Assembly (NCBI GenBank): GCA_041485845.1
Contig: JBGPKH010000470.1
Location: 1 to 7,262 of the forward strand
DNA length: 7,262 nucleotides
Direction of reading: 5' to 3'
Source of the DNA: OMOG01 sp041485845
Lineage (GTDB): Bacteria > Acidobacteriota > Terriglobia > Bryobacterales > Bryobacteraceae
Position numbers and translations under genes: made by a program. A model generated the notes under the pieces. That model was not told where the DNA came from. It made no database searches and worked only from the letters and a program-made list of their open reading frames with translations. Shown here piece after piece: positions 1 to 6,681 of this stretch (its first letter is position 1; each line of letters begins with the position of its first letter).

Positions 1-132
1 AAGCTGGGAGTGAACTTCTTCCACTACCTGCGCGACCGCATCGGTGGCACCCGCAAGATGCCCTCTCTGGCGGATCTCATTCAGCAACGGGCGAACGATC
101 TCCAACTCGGCTCCTCCTGGGAATCTCCATGA
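1..132 (+). CDS. C-terminal fragment of a probable transposase
   Basis: The frame is open from the first base of the window and ends at TGA 130-132, giving 43 residues of a protein that begins outside the window. The visible segment KLGVNFFHYLRDRIGG, followed by a short amphipathic stretch and a polar tail, resembles the C-terminal end of bacterial insertion-sequence transposases, where a phrase like 'RKLGV.F..YL.DR' is common. I cannot assign an IS family from so little sequence, and no terminal inverted repeat could be confirmed downstream. Context supports a mobile-element reading, since a damaged toxin-antitoxin module follows immediately. An ATG at 129-131 overlaps the stop codon, but it opens only a six-codon frame ending at TGA 147-149. 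It could equally be the tail of another protein family. Confidence 0.5.
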   Translation, partial: KLGVNFFHYLRDRIGGTRKMPSLADLIQQRANDLQLGSSWESP

Positions 133-174
133 TTTCCCCGAGATACTGAGAAGATACCGATTTTTGGAGACGAG

Positions 175-645
175 ATTTTCACTGCCACCGATCTGAATCG
201 CCGTGCCGGTCAGGTGCTCGATGAGGCAAAGAACCGGCCCGTGACAATCACCCGTAACGATGAGGCATACGCGCTCCTTCCGCGCAAAGACGCGTCCCGA
301 ATGATGGAGGCAGTATCAAACGCCAGACATATGGTTGATCTGGTCACGGCGATCTCTTCATATAGACAAGCTGGTGAACAAGTTCCAGTTGGACACGCAT
401 TTGAGTGGCTTAACGCCTTCGATATGGACGAACTCAGGGGCTTTCTGGCGGAGGCGCATGGAGCCTTTCGTCGTGCAGCGGATGCCGAGATCTCGTGGGA
501 CGATTTTGGCGCTGTGCTCCACGAATGGCACGAGAGCTCTGTAGCTTTGCGCAGTGAGGCGCTGTCTGCCGCATTCTCCGCACCAACTGATGAGGTTCCG
601 CTTATAGAGCCAACGTTGACGGCCGATTGCGGCGACGATGTCTGA
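175..645 (+). CDS. Phd/YefM-family antitoxin, start codon missing or non-standard
   Basis: Antitoxin of a type II toxin-antitoxin pair. Proteins of this family bind their toxin and repress their own operon. The conserved Phd/YefM N-terminal signature is visible as TATDLNRRAGQVLDEA, followed by NRPVTITRNDEAYALL, the usual strand-turn-strand. A longer alpha-helical C-terminal part contains VLHEWHESSVAL, as in the roughly 150-residue antitoxins that partner RelE-like toxins. The frame is open from 133 to TGA 643-645, but no ATG, GTG or TTG precedes the signature. The first conventional start, GTG 214, would remove the conserved N-terminus. An ATT at 175-177 sits five bases after GGAG (166-169), so it is either a rare ATT start or a mutated ATG. 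I placed the start there provisionally. The frame overlaps the toxin ATG by eight bases. The family call is firm, but function is doubtful. Confidence 0.72.
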   Translation: MFTATDLNRRAGQVLDEAKNRPVTITRNDEAYALLPRKDASRMMEAVSNARHMVDLVTAISSYRQAGEQVPVGHAFEWLNAFDMDELRGFLAEAHGAFRRAADAEISWDDFGAVLHEWHESSVALRSEALSAAFSAPTDEVPLIEPTLTADCGDDV

Positions 646-985
646 GGAGGCACTGGCGGCGCCCCAAAAGGCAGAGCAGTCGGGAGCTGAGGAAACGCTC
701 CGGACCGTGGTCGCAGAGAACGAGCGGGTCAACCGAGACTGGTAAGAACTGATCCAGACGGCAGCGGCCAACACAGCCAAGTGCTACGATTACCTCCGTC
801 GTACGCCAATGGTCGTCAGACCGCGGCGGATTTTCCCGCTACGCGGCAAACGGAATGCCGGAGCTTGGGAGTATGAACTCACTGTTGGAGATCGGGTGTT
901 TTATGTTCCTGATCCGAAAGCCCGGAAGGTGACCGTCTACTACGCGGGCCCGCACACCAATCCGGCACCGATCCGGCCAAAGTAG
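638..985 (+). pseudogene. RelE/ParE-like toxin, broken by an in-frame TAA
   Basis: The frame starts at ATG 638, overlapping the antitoxin stop by eight bases as expected for a coupled toxin-antitoxin pair, and continues in the same frame to TAG 983-985. It is interrupted by a single TAA at 743-745. The residues around the lesion read ENERVNRDW-stop-ELIQTA. In RelE-like toxins of this type a Glu commonly follows the DW, so one G-to-T change in a GAA codon would explain the stop. Beyond it the toxin fold signature is intact: CYDYL, PLRGKRNAGAWEYEL, GDRVFYVPD and VTVYYAGPH. This matches the RelE-type endoribonucleases that cut mRNA on the ribosome. The remaining products would be a 35-residue N-terminal peptide and, by restart at ATG 809, a 58-residue C-terminal fragment. 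A sequencing error at 743 is the main alternative. Confidence 0.75.
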
Positions 986-1050
986 ACGGCGGCCCACTAC
1001 AAACGGAAACCGCCTCGCCAAATTATCCAAGATAAACAGTCCTGAAATAC

Positions 1051-1056
1051 TACAAT
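1051..1056 (+). promoter_or_regulatory. -10-like TACAAT just before the phosphorylase ATG
   Basis: TACAAT matches the sigma-70 -10 consensus at five of six positions and ends six bases before ATG 1063. That puts the expected transcription start at or next to the first base of the gene, a leaderless arrangement. No convincing TTGACA-like -35 lies 16 to 18 bases upstream. The only Shine-Dalgarno-like bases (CAGG, 1057-1060) are too close to the ATG to be useful. Confidence 0.45.
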
Positions 1057-1062
1057 CAGGAT

Positions 1063-3690
1063 ATGAAGCCCGTCCATACATTTCATGTCGCTCCATCCCT
1101 GCCGGCGCCGCTCGAGGCTCTTCGGCCGTTGACTTACAACCTGCGTTGGGCCTGGGACCACGACACGATCGAGCTTTTCCGGCGGCTGGACAGCGATTTG
1201 TGGGAAACCACCGGCCATAATCCCGTGCTGATGCTGGGGACGGTCGACCAGGCGCAGTTGGAAGCGGCAGCCCGGGACGAGTCGTTCCTCGCGCACCTGG
1301 ATCGCGCGGCACGGGACCTGATCTCTTACCTCGCGGCCGAATCCACTTGGTACCGCCGCACCTACTCGCAGGCTAAGGGGCTGCTCGTGGCGTACTTCTC
1401 AGCGGAATTCGGCTTGACGGAATGCCTGTCGGTATTTGCCGGAGGCCTCGGTGTGCTGGCCGGCGACCATTTGAAATCGGCCAGCGACCTGGGAGTGCCG
1501 CTCGTGGGTGTCGGACTGCTTTATCAGCAGGGCTACTTCCGTCAATACCTGAATGCCGCGGGGTGGCAGCAGGAATCCTACCAGAGCAACGACTTTCAGA
1601 ATCTCCCTCTGACGCGGGAACTACGCGCCGACCGAAGTCCGCTGACGGTGGAGGTGACGTATGACGGCCGGGTGGTGGCGGCACAGGTATGGAGGACGCG
1701 GGTCGGCCGGGTTTCGCTCTTCCTGCTGGACACCAATCTCCCGGCGAATCGCGCGGAAGACCGTGCGATCACTCACCAGCTTTACGGCGGCGATCTCGAG
1801 ATGCGGCTGAAACAGGAGATCCTTCTGGGGATCGGCGGATATCGCGCCTTGCAGGCGCTGGGACTGGAGCCCACGGTCTGCCACATGAACGAGGGCCACT
1901 CGGCGTTTCTCGGCCTGGAATGGGTGCGGACGCTGATGGAGAAGCACAGCCTCTCTTTCCAGGAGGCGCGCGCCGTGGCATCCGCCGGCCTGGTGTTTAC
2001 CGGGCACACGCCGGTGCCCGCCGGGCACGATTACTTCCCGGCTCCGCTGATCGGCCGTCACCTCACGGAGTACATGCAGAAATTGTCGCTCACGCGCGCC
2101 GAATTCCTGGGGCTGGGACGGCAGAATCCCGCCAACGATAGCGAGGATTTCTGCATGACGGTGCTGGCGCTACGCATGGCGGCATCCAGCAACGGCGTGA
2201 GCAAGCTTCACGGAAAGGTGTCCCGCCGGATGTGGAAGGCGATCTGGCCGGGTGTGCCCGAGGATGAGATTCCGATCGGCCACGTGACCAACGGCGTGCA
2301 CTTTCGTTCGTGGATCTCGAACGAGATGAACCAGCTCTACGACCGCTATCTGGGACCGAAGTGGCGGGAGGAACACGCCGACGCCAGCCTGTGGCGCCGC
2401 GTGGAGGCCATTCCGGCCGAGGAACTGTGGAGAACGCACGAGCGGCGCCGGGAACGCCTGGTTTCGTTTGCCAGGCGCCGCCTGCGGTTGCAGCTCAAGC
2501 GCCGCGGCGCATCGCAAGCGGAAATCGACGCCGCCGACGAAGTGCTGGATCCGGATGCGCTGACCATCGGGTTTGCGCGGCGGTTCGCCACGTACAAGCG
2601 GGCAACCCTGCTGCTGCGCGACGTGGAGCGGCTCGATCGGATCCTCAACCGCACGGACCGGCCCGTGCAGATTCTCTACGCCGGCAAAGCGCACCCGCGC
2701 GACGACGCCGGCAAGGCGCTCATCCAGCAAGTGGTCAAGCTGTCACAACGGAAGAATCTCCGGCGCCGGCTGGTGTTCCTGGAAGACTACGACATGGCGG
2801 TGAGCCGCTACCTGGTGCAGGGCTCGGACATCTGGCTCAATACGCCGCTGCGCCCGCTCGAAGCCAGCGGGACGAGCGGCATGAAGGCCATGGCCAACGG
2901 CGCGCTCAACTTCAGCACGCTCGACGGATGGTGGGATGAAGCTTGGGAGGCGGCGGGTTCCGCCAACACGTTCATCGGCTGGGCCATCGGGCAAGGGGAG
3001 AACTATGACAACCCGGAATACCAGGACCAGGTGGAGTCGGAGGCGCTGTACGATCTCATGGAACAGGACATCGTTCCGAGCTTCTATGAGCGGAGTGCGG
3101 ACGGCCTTCCGCGGCGCTGGATCGCGCGAATGAAGAGCTCCATCGCGACACTCTATTCCTTCAACACCCAACGGATGGTGAAGGAGTACGCGTCGGACTT
3201 CTATGTGACGGCGCACGCCAGGTCGCAGCAATTGATCGCCGACGGATCGGCGCGCGCCAGGGCCCTGGCGGCATGGGATTCGCGGATGCGCGCTCATTGG
3301 AGCCAAGTCCGGATTGAAAGCGTGGATGCGGTGCCCGGGATGGGACTCACGGTAGGACGCGATTTCCGGGTGCAGGCCCGTGTGCGGCTGGGCGCGATCG
3401 GCCCGGACGAGGTCGCGGTGGAACTTTACCTGGGACGCGTCGCGGCCGACGATGAGATGACGGATGCCGTGCCCATTCCCATGCAACCCGCGGGCGGGCG
3501 GGAGGGGGTCTACTTCTTCGAGGCCACGACGGTGCCTTGCCGGAGAAGCGGCCTGTACGGCTACACGGTTCGGGTTCTGCCGTTCCACGCCGACGAGTGT
3601 CGCGGCTTTCTCCCCGGACTGATCACCTGGTCGGGCGCGGATACCGACATCGAGGCTTTGGCGGAAGCGTTACCGACCCGCGACCGTTAG
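1063..3690 (+). CDS. glgP: Alpha-glucan (glycogen/maltodextrin) phosphorylase, GT35
   Basis: Cytoplasmic PLP-dependent enzyme that releases glucose-1-phosphate from the non-reducing end of alpha-1,4-glucans using phosphate (EC 2.4.1.1). The 875-residue length and architecture fit the Thermus-type branch (alpha-glucan family phosphorylases) rather than the E. coli GlgP/MalP branch. Residues about 10-105 form the DUF3417-like N-terminal domain (LTYNLRWAWDHD). The catalytic core follows, with FSAEFGL (112-118), GGLGVLAGDHLKSASDLG (127-144), HVTNGVHFRSW (407-417), GFARRFATYKRA (503-514) and AGKAHPRDDAGK (540-551). The PLP-site segment EASGTSGMKAMANG carries the expected cofactor lysine, K608. A C-terminal beta-rich region (about 735-865) is typical of this subfamily. 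The ATG was chosen because the family N-terminus aligns directly with it. The gene stands alone, with no glycogen gene beside it in this window. It appears intact. Confidence 0.96.
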   Translation: MKPVHTFHVAPSLPAPLEALRPLTYNLRWAWDHDTIELFRRLDSDLWETTGHNPVLMLGTVDQAQLEAAARDESFLAHLDRAARDLISYLAAESTWYRRTYSQAKGLLVAYFSAEFGLTECLSVFAGGLGVLAGDHLKSASDLGVPLVGVGLLYQQGYFRQYLNAAGWQQESYQSNDFQNLPLTRELRADRSPLTVEVTYDGRVVAAQVWRTRVGRVSLFLLDTNLPANRAEDRAITHQLYGGDLEMRLKQEILLGIGGYRALQALGLEPTVCHMNEGHSAFLGLEWVRTLMEKHSLSFQEARAVASAGLVFTGHTPVPAGHDYFPAPLIGRHLTEYMQKLSLTRAEFLGLGRQNPANDSEDFCMTVLALRMAASSNGVSKLHGKVSRRMWKAIWPGVPEDEIPIGHVTNGVHFRSWISNEMNQLYDRYLGPKWREEHADASLWRRVEAIPAEELWRTHERRRERLVSFARRRLRLQLKRRGASQAEIDAADEVLDPDALTIGFARRFATYKRATLLLRDVERLDRILNRTDRPVQILYAGKAHPRDDAGKALIQQVVKLSQRKNLRRRLVFLEDYDMAVSRYLVQGSDIWLNTPLRPLEASGTSGMKAMANGALNFSTLDGWWDEAWEAAGSANTFIGWAIGQGENYDNPEYQDQVESEALYDLMEQDIVPSFYERSADGLPRRWIARMKSSIATLYSFNTQRMVKEYASDFYVTAHARSQQLIADGSARARALAAWDSRMRAHWSQVRIESVDAVPGMGLTVGRDFRVQARVRLGAIGPDEVAVELYLGRVAADDEMTDAVPIPMQPAGGREGVYFFEATTVPCRRSGLYGYTVRVLPFHADECRGFLPGLITWSGADTDIEALAEALPTRDR

Positions 3691-3703
3691 GGAGAGGTCC
3701 CGA

Positions 3704-3720
3704 TGGGCCGCGGCGGCCCA
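3704..3720. terminator. Perfect hairpin between convergent genes, possible terminator
   Basis: A seven-base-pair perfect inverted repeat, TGGGCCG and CGGCCCA around a CGG loop, begins 14 bases after the phosphorylase stop. It could serve both the phosphorylase and the converging minus-strand transcripts. There is no T-run on either side, so it is not a textbook intrinsic terminator. It may only stall polymerase or protect the 3' end. Confidence 0.3.
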
Positions 3721-3819
3721 CCAAAGGGCATTAGGACGCGGCCGGTGCGGGCCGGGTATTTTCGCCGGTTCTTCGCCGCGACCTCAGCCGGGCGGTCCCT
3801 TACGGTTCTCTCTGGCAGA

Positions 3820-3972
3820 CTAACCCGCCCGAAAGACAAGAAGACCGAAGCAGAGAACGATCAAGGTCAAAAGCGTAAAGAACAGCGAAGTGGCGGAGAG
3901 GATTGCGCCCTCGAGCGTGGTGTGGAGCAGTTCCCCTCGCCGTTGGATCCGATGACGAAAATCGCCGGACAT
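3820..3972 (-). CDS. Small single-pass membrane protein (50 residues)
   Basis: ATG at 3972 to TAG at 3820 encodes 50 residues. The N-terminal half is basic and polar (MSGDFRHRIQRRGELLHTT). It is followed by one long hydrophobic segment, about residues 25-47, including LFFTLLTLIVLCFGLLVF, and ends RAG. This predicts a single membrane helix with the positive N-terminus inside. Three signals independently support a real gene: a consensus AGGAGGT seven bases before the ATG, a perfect TATAAT box about 47 bases upstream of it, and an abrupt polar-to-hydrophobic pattern unlikely in a chance frame. I do not recognise the family. It lies downstream of the AAA+ ATPase gene on the same strand (91 bases between stop and start) but probably has its own promoter, so a link to the ATPase is only inferred. 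An overlapping plus-strand frame is much less protein-like. Confidence 0.68.
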   Translation of the reverse strand: MSGDFRHRIQRRGELLHTTLEGAILSATSLFFTLLTLIVLCFGLLVFRAG

Positions 3973-3979
3973 GGCCGAT

Positions 3980-3986
3980 ACCTCCT
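3980..3986 (-). promoter_or_regulatory. Consensus ribosome binding site of the small membrane gene
   Basis: On the minus strand this reads AGGAGGT, fully complementary to the anti-Shine-Dalgarno core, and it ends seven bases before ATG 3972. It is the strongest Shine-Dalgarno in the window and fixes the start of the 50-residue ORF. Confidence 0.7.
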
Positions 3987-4019
3987 GTGGCAATCAGGGT
4001 TACCGAGGTCTCCAGTCGT

Positions 4020-4025
4020 ATTATA
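4020..4025 (-). promoter_or_regulatory. Perfect TATAAT -10 box for the small membrane gene
   Basis: The minus strand reads GGTATAATACG here. The hexamer is a perfect sigma-70 -10 consensus. It lies between the ATPase stop (4066-4064) and the small membrane gene, predicting a 5' leader of about 40 bases that contains the AGGAGGT site. No good -35 hexamer is visible at the usual spacing, so an activator or an alternative sigma may be involved. Confidence 0.5.
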
Positions 4026-4063
4026 CCGCCGAATCGGTGAAAGAGATCGGAAAGAGCGAAACT

Positions 4064-5797
4064 TCACCCCCGTGTCAGACCGGCGAGCTCGTTCGTCCGC
4101 CGGATGACTTCGCCGCGATCGATGTTGCGGTACTGCTCGGGCAGCAGGCTCTTGCTGGTGCATTCCAGGACCGCGCACAGCGTCTGCAATTCGATCTCGG
4201 TGGGGTATGACGGTGGGATAAAGTCCTCCAGCGCGGTCTTGAGATCGTCCTCGTCGAGCGCCGTGTCGTTCTCCAGCGCGCTCTTCATGCGGGCGCGGAT
4301 CAGGATGGCTTCCACGTCGGCGCCGGAGAGCCCGGCTGAGTTCTTCAGGAAGAACTGCTCGGCGTCGGGGGACGCGATCTGCATGCCGCTCTTCTTCTGC
4401 ATGGCGCGCAGCATGGCCAGGCGCTCGTCGTCGGTGTGCGGATAGAAGAGCGCGATGTGCTCTTCGGCGCGGCCCTGGCGCTTGAGGTCCACGGGAAGCA
4501 GGTCGGGACGGCACGTTAAGAGGAACCAAACCACCTTGCCGCGCATTTCCGTGTTGCCCATGAACTGCGCGATCTGCGCGAACACGCGGTTGGAGACGCC
4601 GCTATCGCCCGACGACGAGCGGTTGCCCAGTTGCGCATCGGCTTCGTCCACGATCACGGCGATCGGACTCATGGCCTTGAGCAGGTTCAGGATGCGTTCG
4701 AGATTGCCCTCGGTGACGCCCTGCCACATGCTGCGGAAGTTCTTCAGGGTGACGGCGGGGATGCCGATCTCGCCGGCGAAGCAGGTGGTGAGGAACGTCT
4801 TGCCGGTTCCCACGGGGCCGCAGATCACGTAGCCCATGGGCACCACGTCGGTCCTGCCGGCGCGGATCGCCCGCGCGGCATCGTACAGCTTCTTCTTGGC
4901 CGGTTCGTGGCCCGCCACCATCGAAAGGTCGTAGCGGCTCTGCACGAATTCCAGAAGCCCGCCGGACTCGGCCTCGATCATGTCCTTCTTGCGCTTCACC
5001 AGGAACTTCAGGGTGAGCGGGCGCTGGTTCTCGACGGAGTCGGACATGAGACCCTGCAATTGGACGCGCTTGAGACCGGCAGTGAGGGTGGCGAGTGCCT
5101 CGGGGGTTACGTCGGATCCCGGCGGCAGGGGCTTGGCGGCGATTTGGGCGTGGATGAAATCCAGGCGCTCAGATTCCACGGGGAGCGGAATCTGGATGGA
5201 AGACACGCCGGGGTTTTGCACCAGCCCCAGGTTGAGCTCGATCAGGTTCTCGGCGATGAGGCAAAACGTGACGTCGGCCTGGAGGAAGATGGGGTTCTGC
5301 GCCCACCGCTTCAGGATCACCAGCGAGTTGCGGTCCTCGGCCGGCATGCTGGAACTGTCGCCCGCCGGCGCGATGGTCTCGGCGAAATCGGCCACCACCG
5401 CGATCTTCTTCTTGTCGAGCAGGCGCAGGCGCAGGTAGTTGTCGAGGAGGTTCAGCACGCCATCGGGATTGCGCGGCAGGCCATTCGAGAAGTTGGTCCC
5501 ATGGAAGCTGTCGTAGCCGCGAAGGGAGCGCTCGAAATCGGCCTTCATATCGGGATGGCCGAAACTGAGGCCGCCGCCGCGATCGTAGAACAGCACCAGG
5601 TCGCGGCCGCTGAACAGCGCCTCGCGCAGGAAGCGTTGCAGGGGCAGAAACTCCGTGACGCCGTTGCGCTTCCAGGGAGCCAGGTCGCACACGTTGCCGT
5701 GCAGGACGAACATCGAGGTGACGCCGGAGTAGTATTTCTCGGAGAGTTCGCGCGCCCAGGCGGGCAGCGCTTCCAGCGGAGTGGTGGCGGTGGCCAT
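4064..5797 (-). CDS. Tandem AAA ATPase: degenerate N-terminal plus active AAA+ module
   Basis: A 577-residue cytoplasmic ATPase. The C-terminal module (about 285-530) has Walker A GPVGTGKTF (327-335, K333), Walker B IAVIVDEADA (D384, E385), and a p97-D2-like pore loop SMWQG (W358). KRQGR carries two arginines spaced as the arginine fingers (R440, R443), and SGADVEAI (491-498) follows as in the FtsH/p97 clade. Sensor 1 reads LLTCRPD, with Cys429 where Asn is usual. The N-terminal half lacks a Walker A. It does show a beta-strand with acidic residues (KIAVVADFAE, 131-140) and an AAA-like tail ending in IPLPVESERLDFI (203-215), so I read it as a degenerate AAA module. Family role: ATP-driven remodelling of a protein substrate, probably as a ring. 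It follows the coiled-coil membrane gene after 47 bases. Its substrate is unknown. Confidence 0.88.
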   Translation of the reverse strand: MATATTPLEALPAWARELSEKYYSGVTSMFVLHGNVCDLAPWKRNGVTEFLPLQRFLREALFSGRDLVLFYDRGGGLSFGHPDMKADFERSLRGYDSFHGTNFSNGLPRNPDGVLNLLDNYLRLRLLDKKKIAVVADFAETIAPAGDSSSMPAEDRNSLVILKRWAQNPIFLQADVTFCLIAENLIELNLGLVQNPGVSSIQIPLPVESERLDFIHAQIAAKPLPPGSDVTPEALATLTAGLKRVQLQGLMSDSVENQRPLTLKFLVKRKKDMIEAESGGLLEFVQSRYDLSMVAGHEPAKKKLYDAARAIRAGRTDVVPMGYVICGPVGTGKTFLTTCFAGEIGIPAVTLKNFRSMWQGVTEGNLERILNLLKAMSPIAVIVDEADAQLGNRSSSGDSGVSNRVFAQIAQFMGNTEMRGKVVWFLLTCRPDLLPVDLKRQGRAEEHIALFYPHTDDERLAMLRAMQKKSGMQIASPDAEQFFLKNSAGLSGADVEAILIRARMKSALENDTALDEDDLKTALEDFIPPSYPTEIELQTLCAVLECTSKSLLPEQYRNIDRGEVIRRTNELAGLTRG

Positions 5798-5804
5798 AGG
5801 TTCA

Positions 5805-5810
5805 ATTGTA
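5805..5810 (-). promoter_or_regulatory. -10-like TACAAT just before the ATPase ATG
   Basis: On the minus strand the sequence reads GTTACAATTGAACCT and then ATG 5797. The hexamer ends seven bases before the start codon, predicting a leaderless transcript. No Shine-Dalgarno is present. It suggests that the ATPase can be transcribed independently of the upstream coiled-coil gene. Confidence 0.45.
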
Positions 5811-5816
5811 ACGGGC

Positions 5817-5838
5817 GGACAGGCCGGGAGGCCGGTCC
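5817..5838. repeat. Imperfect intergenic hairpin, possible dispersed palindrome
   Basis: GGAC-A-GGCC-GGGA-GGCC-G-GTCC forms two four-base-pair stems separated by an A/G mismatch, closed by a GGGA loop. It fills most of the 47-base gap between the coiled-coil and ATPase genes, just upstream of the ATPase TACAAT. Short GC-rich palindromes of this kind recur between genes in many soil bacteria. Whether this copy is repeated elsewhere cannot be seen in this window. Confidence 0.45.
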
Positions 5839-5844
5839 CACGCT

Positions 5845-6681
5845 TCAGCCCCGGATCCGATTCCGCGAAATCGGCCCAGTCTCGAACTCCGGGGTCGCCA
5901 GCGGGGAGACGTCGAAGATCGATTCCACCTGCCGCACGGTCTCTTCGGTCTGCTCCACGTCCTTGACCAGGCTGTCCAAATGCTCGCTGAGCTGCTGCGG
6001 GTCGTGCATGGTGACCGACTGGTCGCGGATCAACTGAAGGACGTCTTCAATCGCCGCGCACTGCGCGTCGATCACCTCGCAGTTTTCCTCGACCTTTTGG
6101 TGCTTCTCCACACGCTTGGTCAGGATCTCGATGCGCTTGCGGTTGATCTCCTGCACTTTGGGCGGATCGGAATTGATTTCCTTTTGTAACTGCGCAGCTT
6201 CCCGCTTGATGGCGTCGGCATTGGTGGCGCGCAGGTATTCGCGGTGGTGGAACGCGGAGTTGAGCAGCCGGATGTAGGATTGCGAGAGGCCTTCCAGCTT
6301 GGATTCCATCTGGTCGACGAACATCTGGGAGGTGGAGGTGAGCCGCGTGTAGTTGGCGCGGATGGTTTTGCAGACGTTGTCGAGGTTGGCGTAGCGGGCC
6401 TGCATTTCCTTCGGCAGTTCGTAGAACAGGGCGCTGAGGCTCTTCTGCCGGTCCAGCTTTTCCTTTTCGTATTTCCAGGAACGGACCAGCCTCTGGAAGC
6501 GGCTGTTGTTGGGAATGGTGCTGAGGTAAATCAGCTCCAGCCCGGCCACCAGCACCAACGGCAGAGCGCTGACCGAGACCGCGGCGAACGCCGCCGCCCC
6601 GAGCAGCGCAATCTTGTTGTACTGCCAGTGGAAGGCTTCCTTGAGGTAATTGGGCTCGCCGCCGTTCTTGTCCTCGGGCAT
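5845..6681 (-). CDS. Membrane-hairpin coiled-coil protein, partner of the AAA ATPase
   Basis: A 278-residue protein of no family I recognise. After a polar N-terminus (1-22) comes a hydrophobic stretch of about 33 residues (24-56) with a proline near its middle (ALPLVLVAGLELIYL). It is either two short membrane helices forming a hairpin or one long helix. Residues about 62-255 are almost entirely helical, rich in Lys, Glu, Gln and Arg, with heptad-like runs such as REAAQLQKEI and RKRIEILTKRVEKHQK. These predict long coiled coils facing the cytoplasm. The C-terminal 20 residues look disordered. The ATG directly follows the TAA of a tiny upstream ORF (TAAATG), suggesting coupled translation, and the ATPase gene follows after 47 bases. 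I infer a membrane anchor, scaffold or adaptor for the ATPase. Nothing looks truncated. Confidence 0.82.
   Translation of the reverse strand: MPEDKNGGEPNYLKEAFHWQYNKIALLGAAAFAAVSVSALPLVLVAGLELIYLSTIPNNSRFQRLVRSWKYEKEKLDRQKSLSALFYELPKEMQARYANLDNVCKTIRANYTRLTSTSQMFVDQMESKLEGLSQSYIRLLNSAFHHREYLRATNADAIKREAAQLQKEINSDPPKVQEINRKRIEILTKRVEKHQKVEENCEVIDAQCAAIEDVLQLIRDQSVTMHDPQQLSEHLDSLVKDVEQTEETVRQVESIFDVSPLATPEFETGPISRNRIRG

Noticed and set aside
358..1312. Minus-strand frames (358-780 and 839-1312) opposite the toxin-antitoxin module and phosphorylase start
   Set aside because: No motif. The plus-strand frames here carry clear Phd, RelE and phosphorylase signatures.
2743..3588. Minus-strand open frame of 281 codons inside the phosphorylase gene
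   Set aside because: Arg/His/Pro-rich composition with no recognisable motif, entirely antisense to a clear enzyme gene.
3703..4107. Plus-strand frame of 134 codons after the phosphorylase, with GGAGAGG five bases before its ATG
   Set aside because: Despite the Shine-Dalgarno-like bases, the product is a low-complexity basic sequence without a domain. It runs into the ATPase 3' end antisense and overlaps the better-supported small membrane gene.
3867..4529. Minus-strand frame of 220 codons overlapping the ATPase C-terminus
   Set aside because: Arg/Ala/Pro-rich shadow in another frame of the ATPase gene. The ATPase frame carries the AAA motifs through this region.
4631..6037. Long plus-strand open frame of 468 codons antisense to the ATPase
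   Set aside because: It is an artefact of high GC codon usage on the opposite strand: His/Gln/Val/Gly-rich, no domain, crossing the boundary of two well-supported minus-strand genes.
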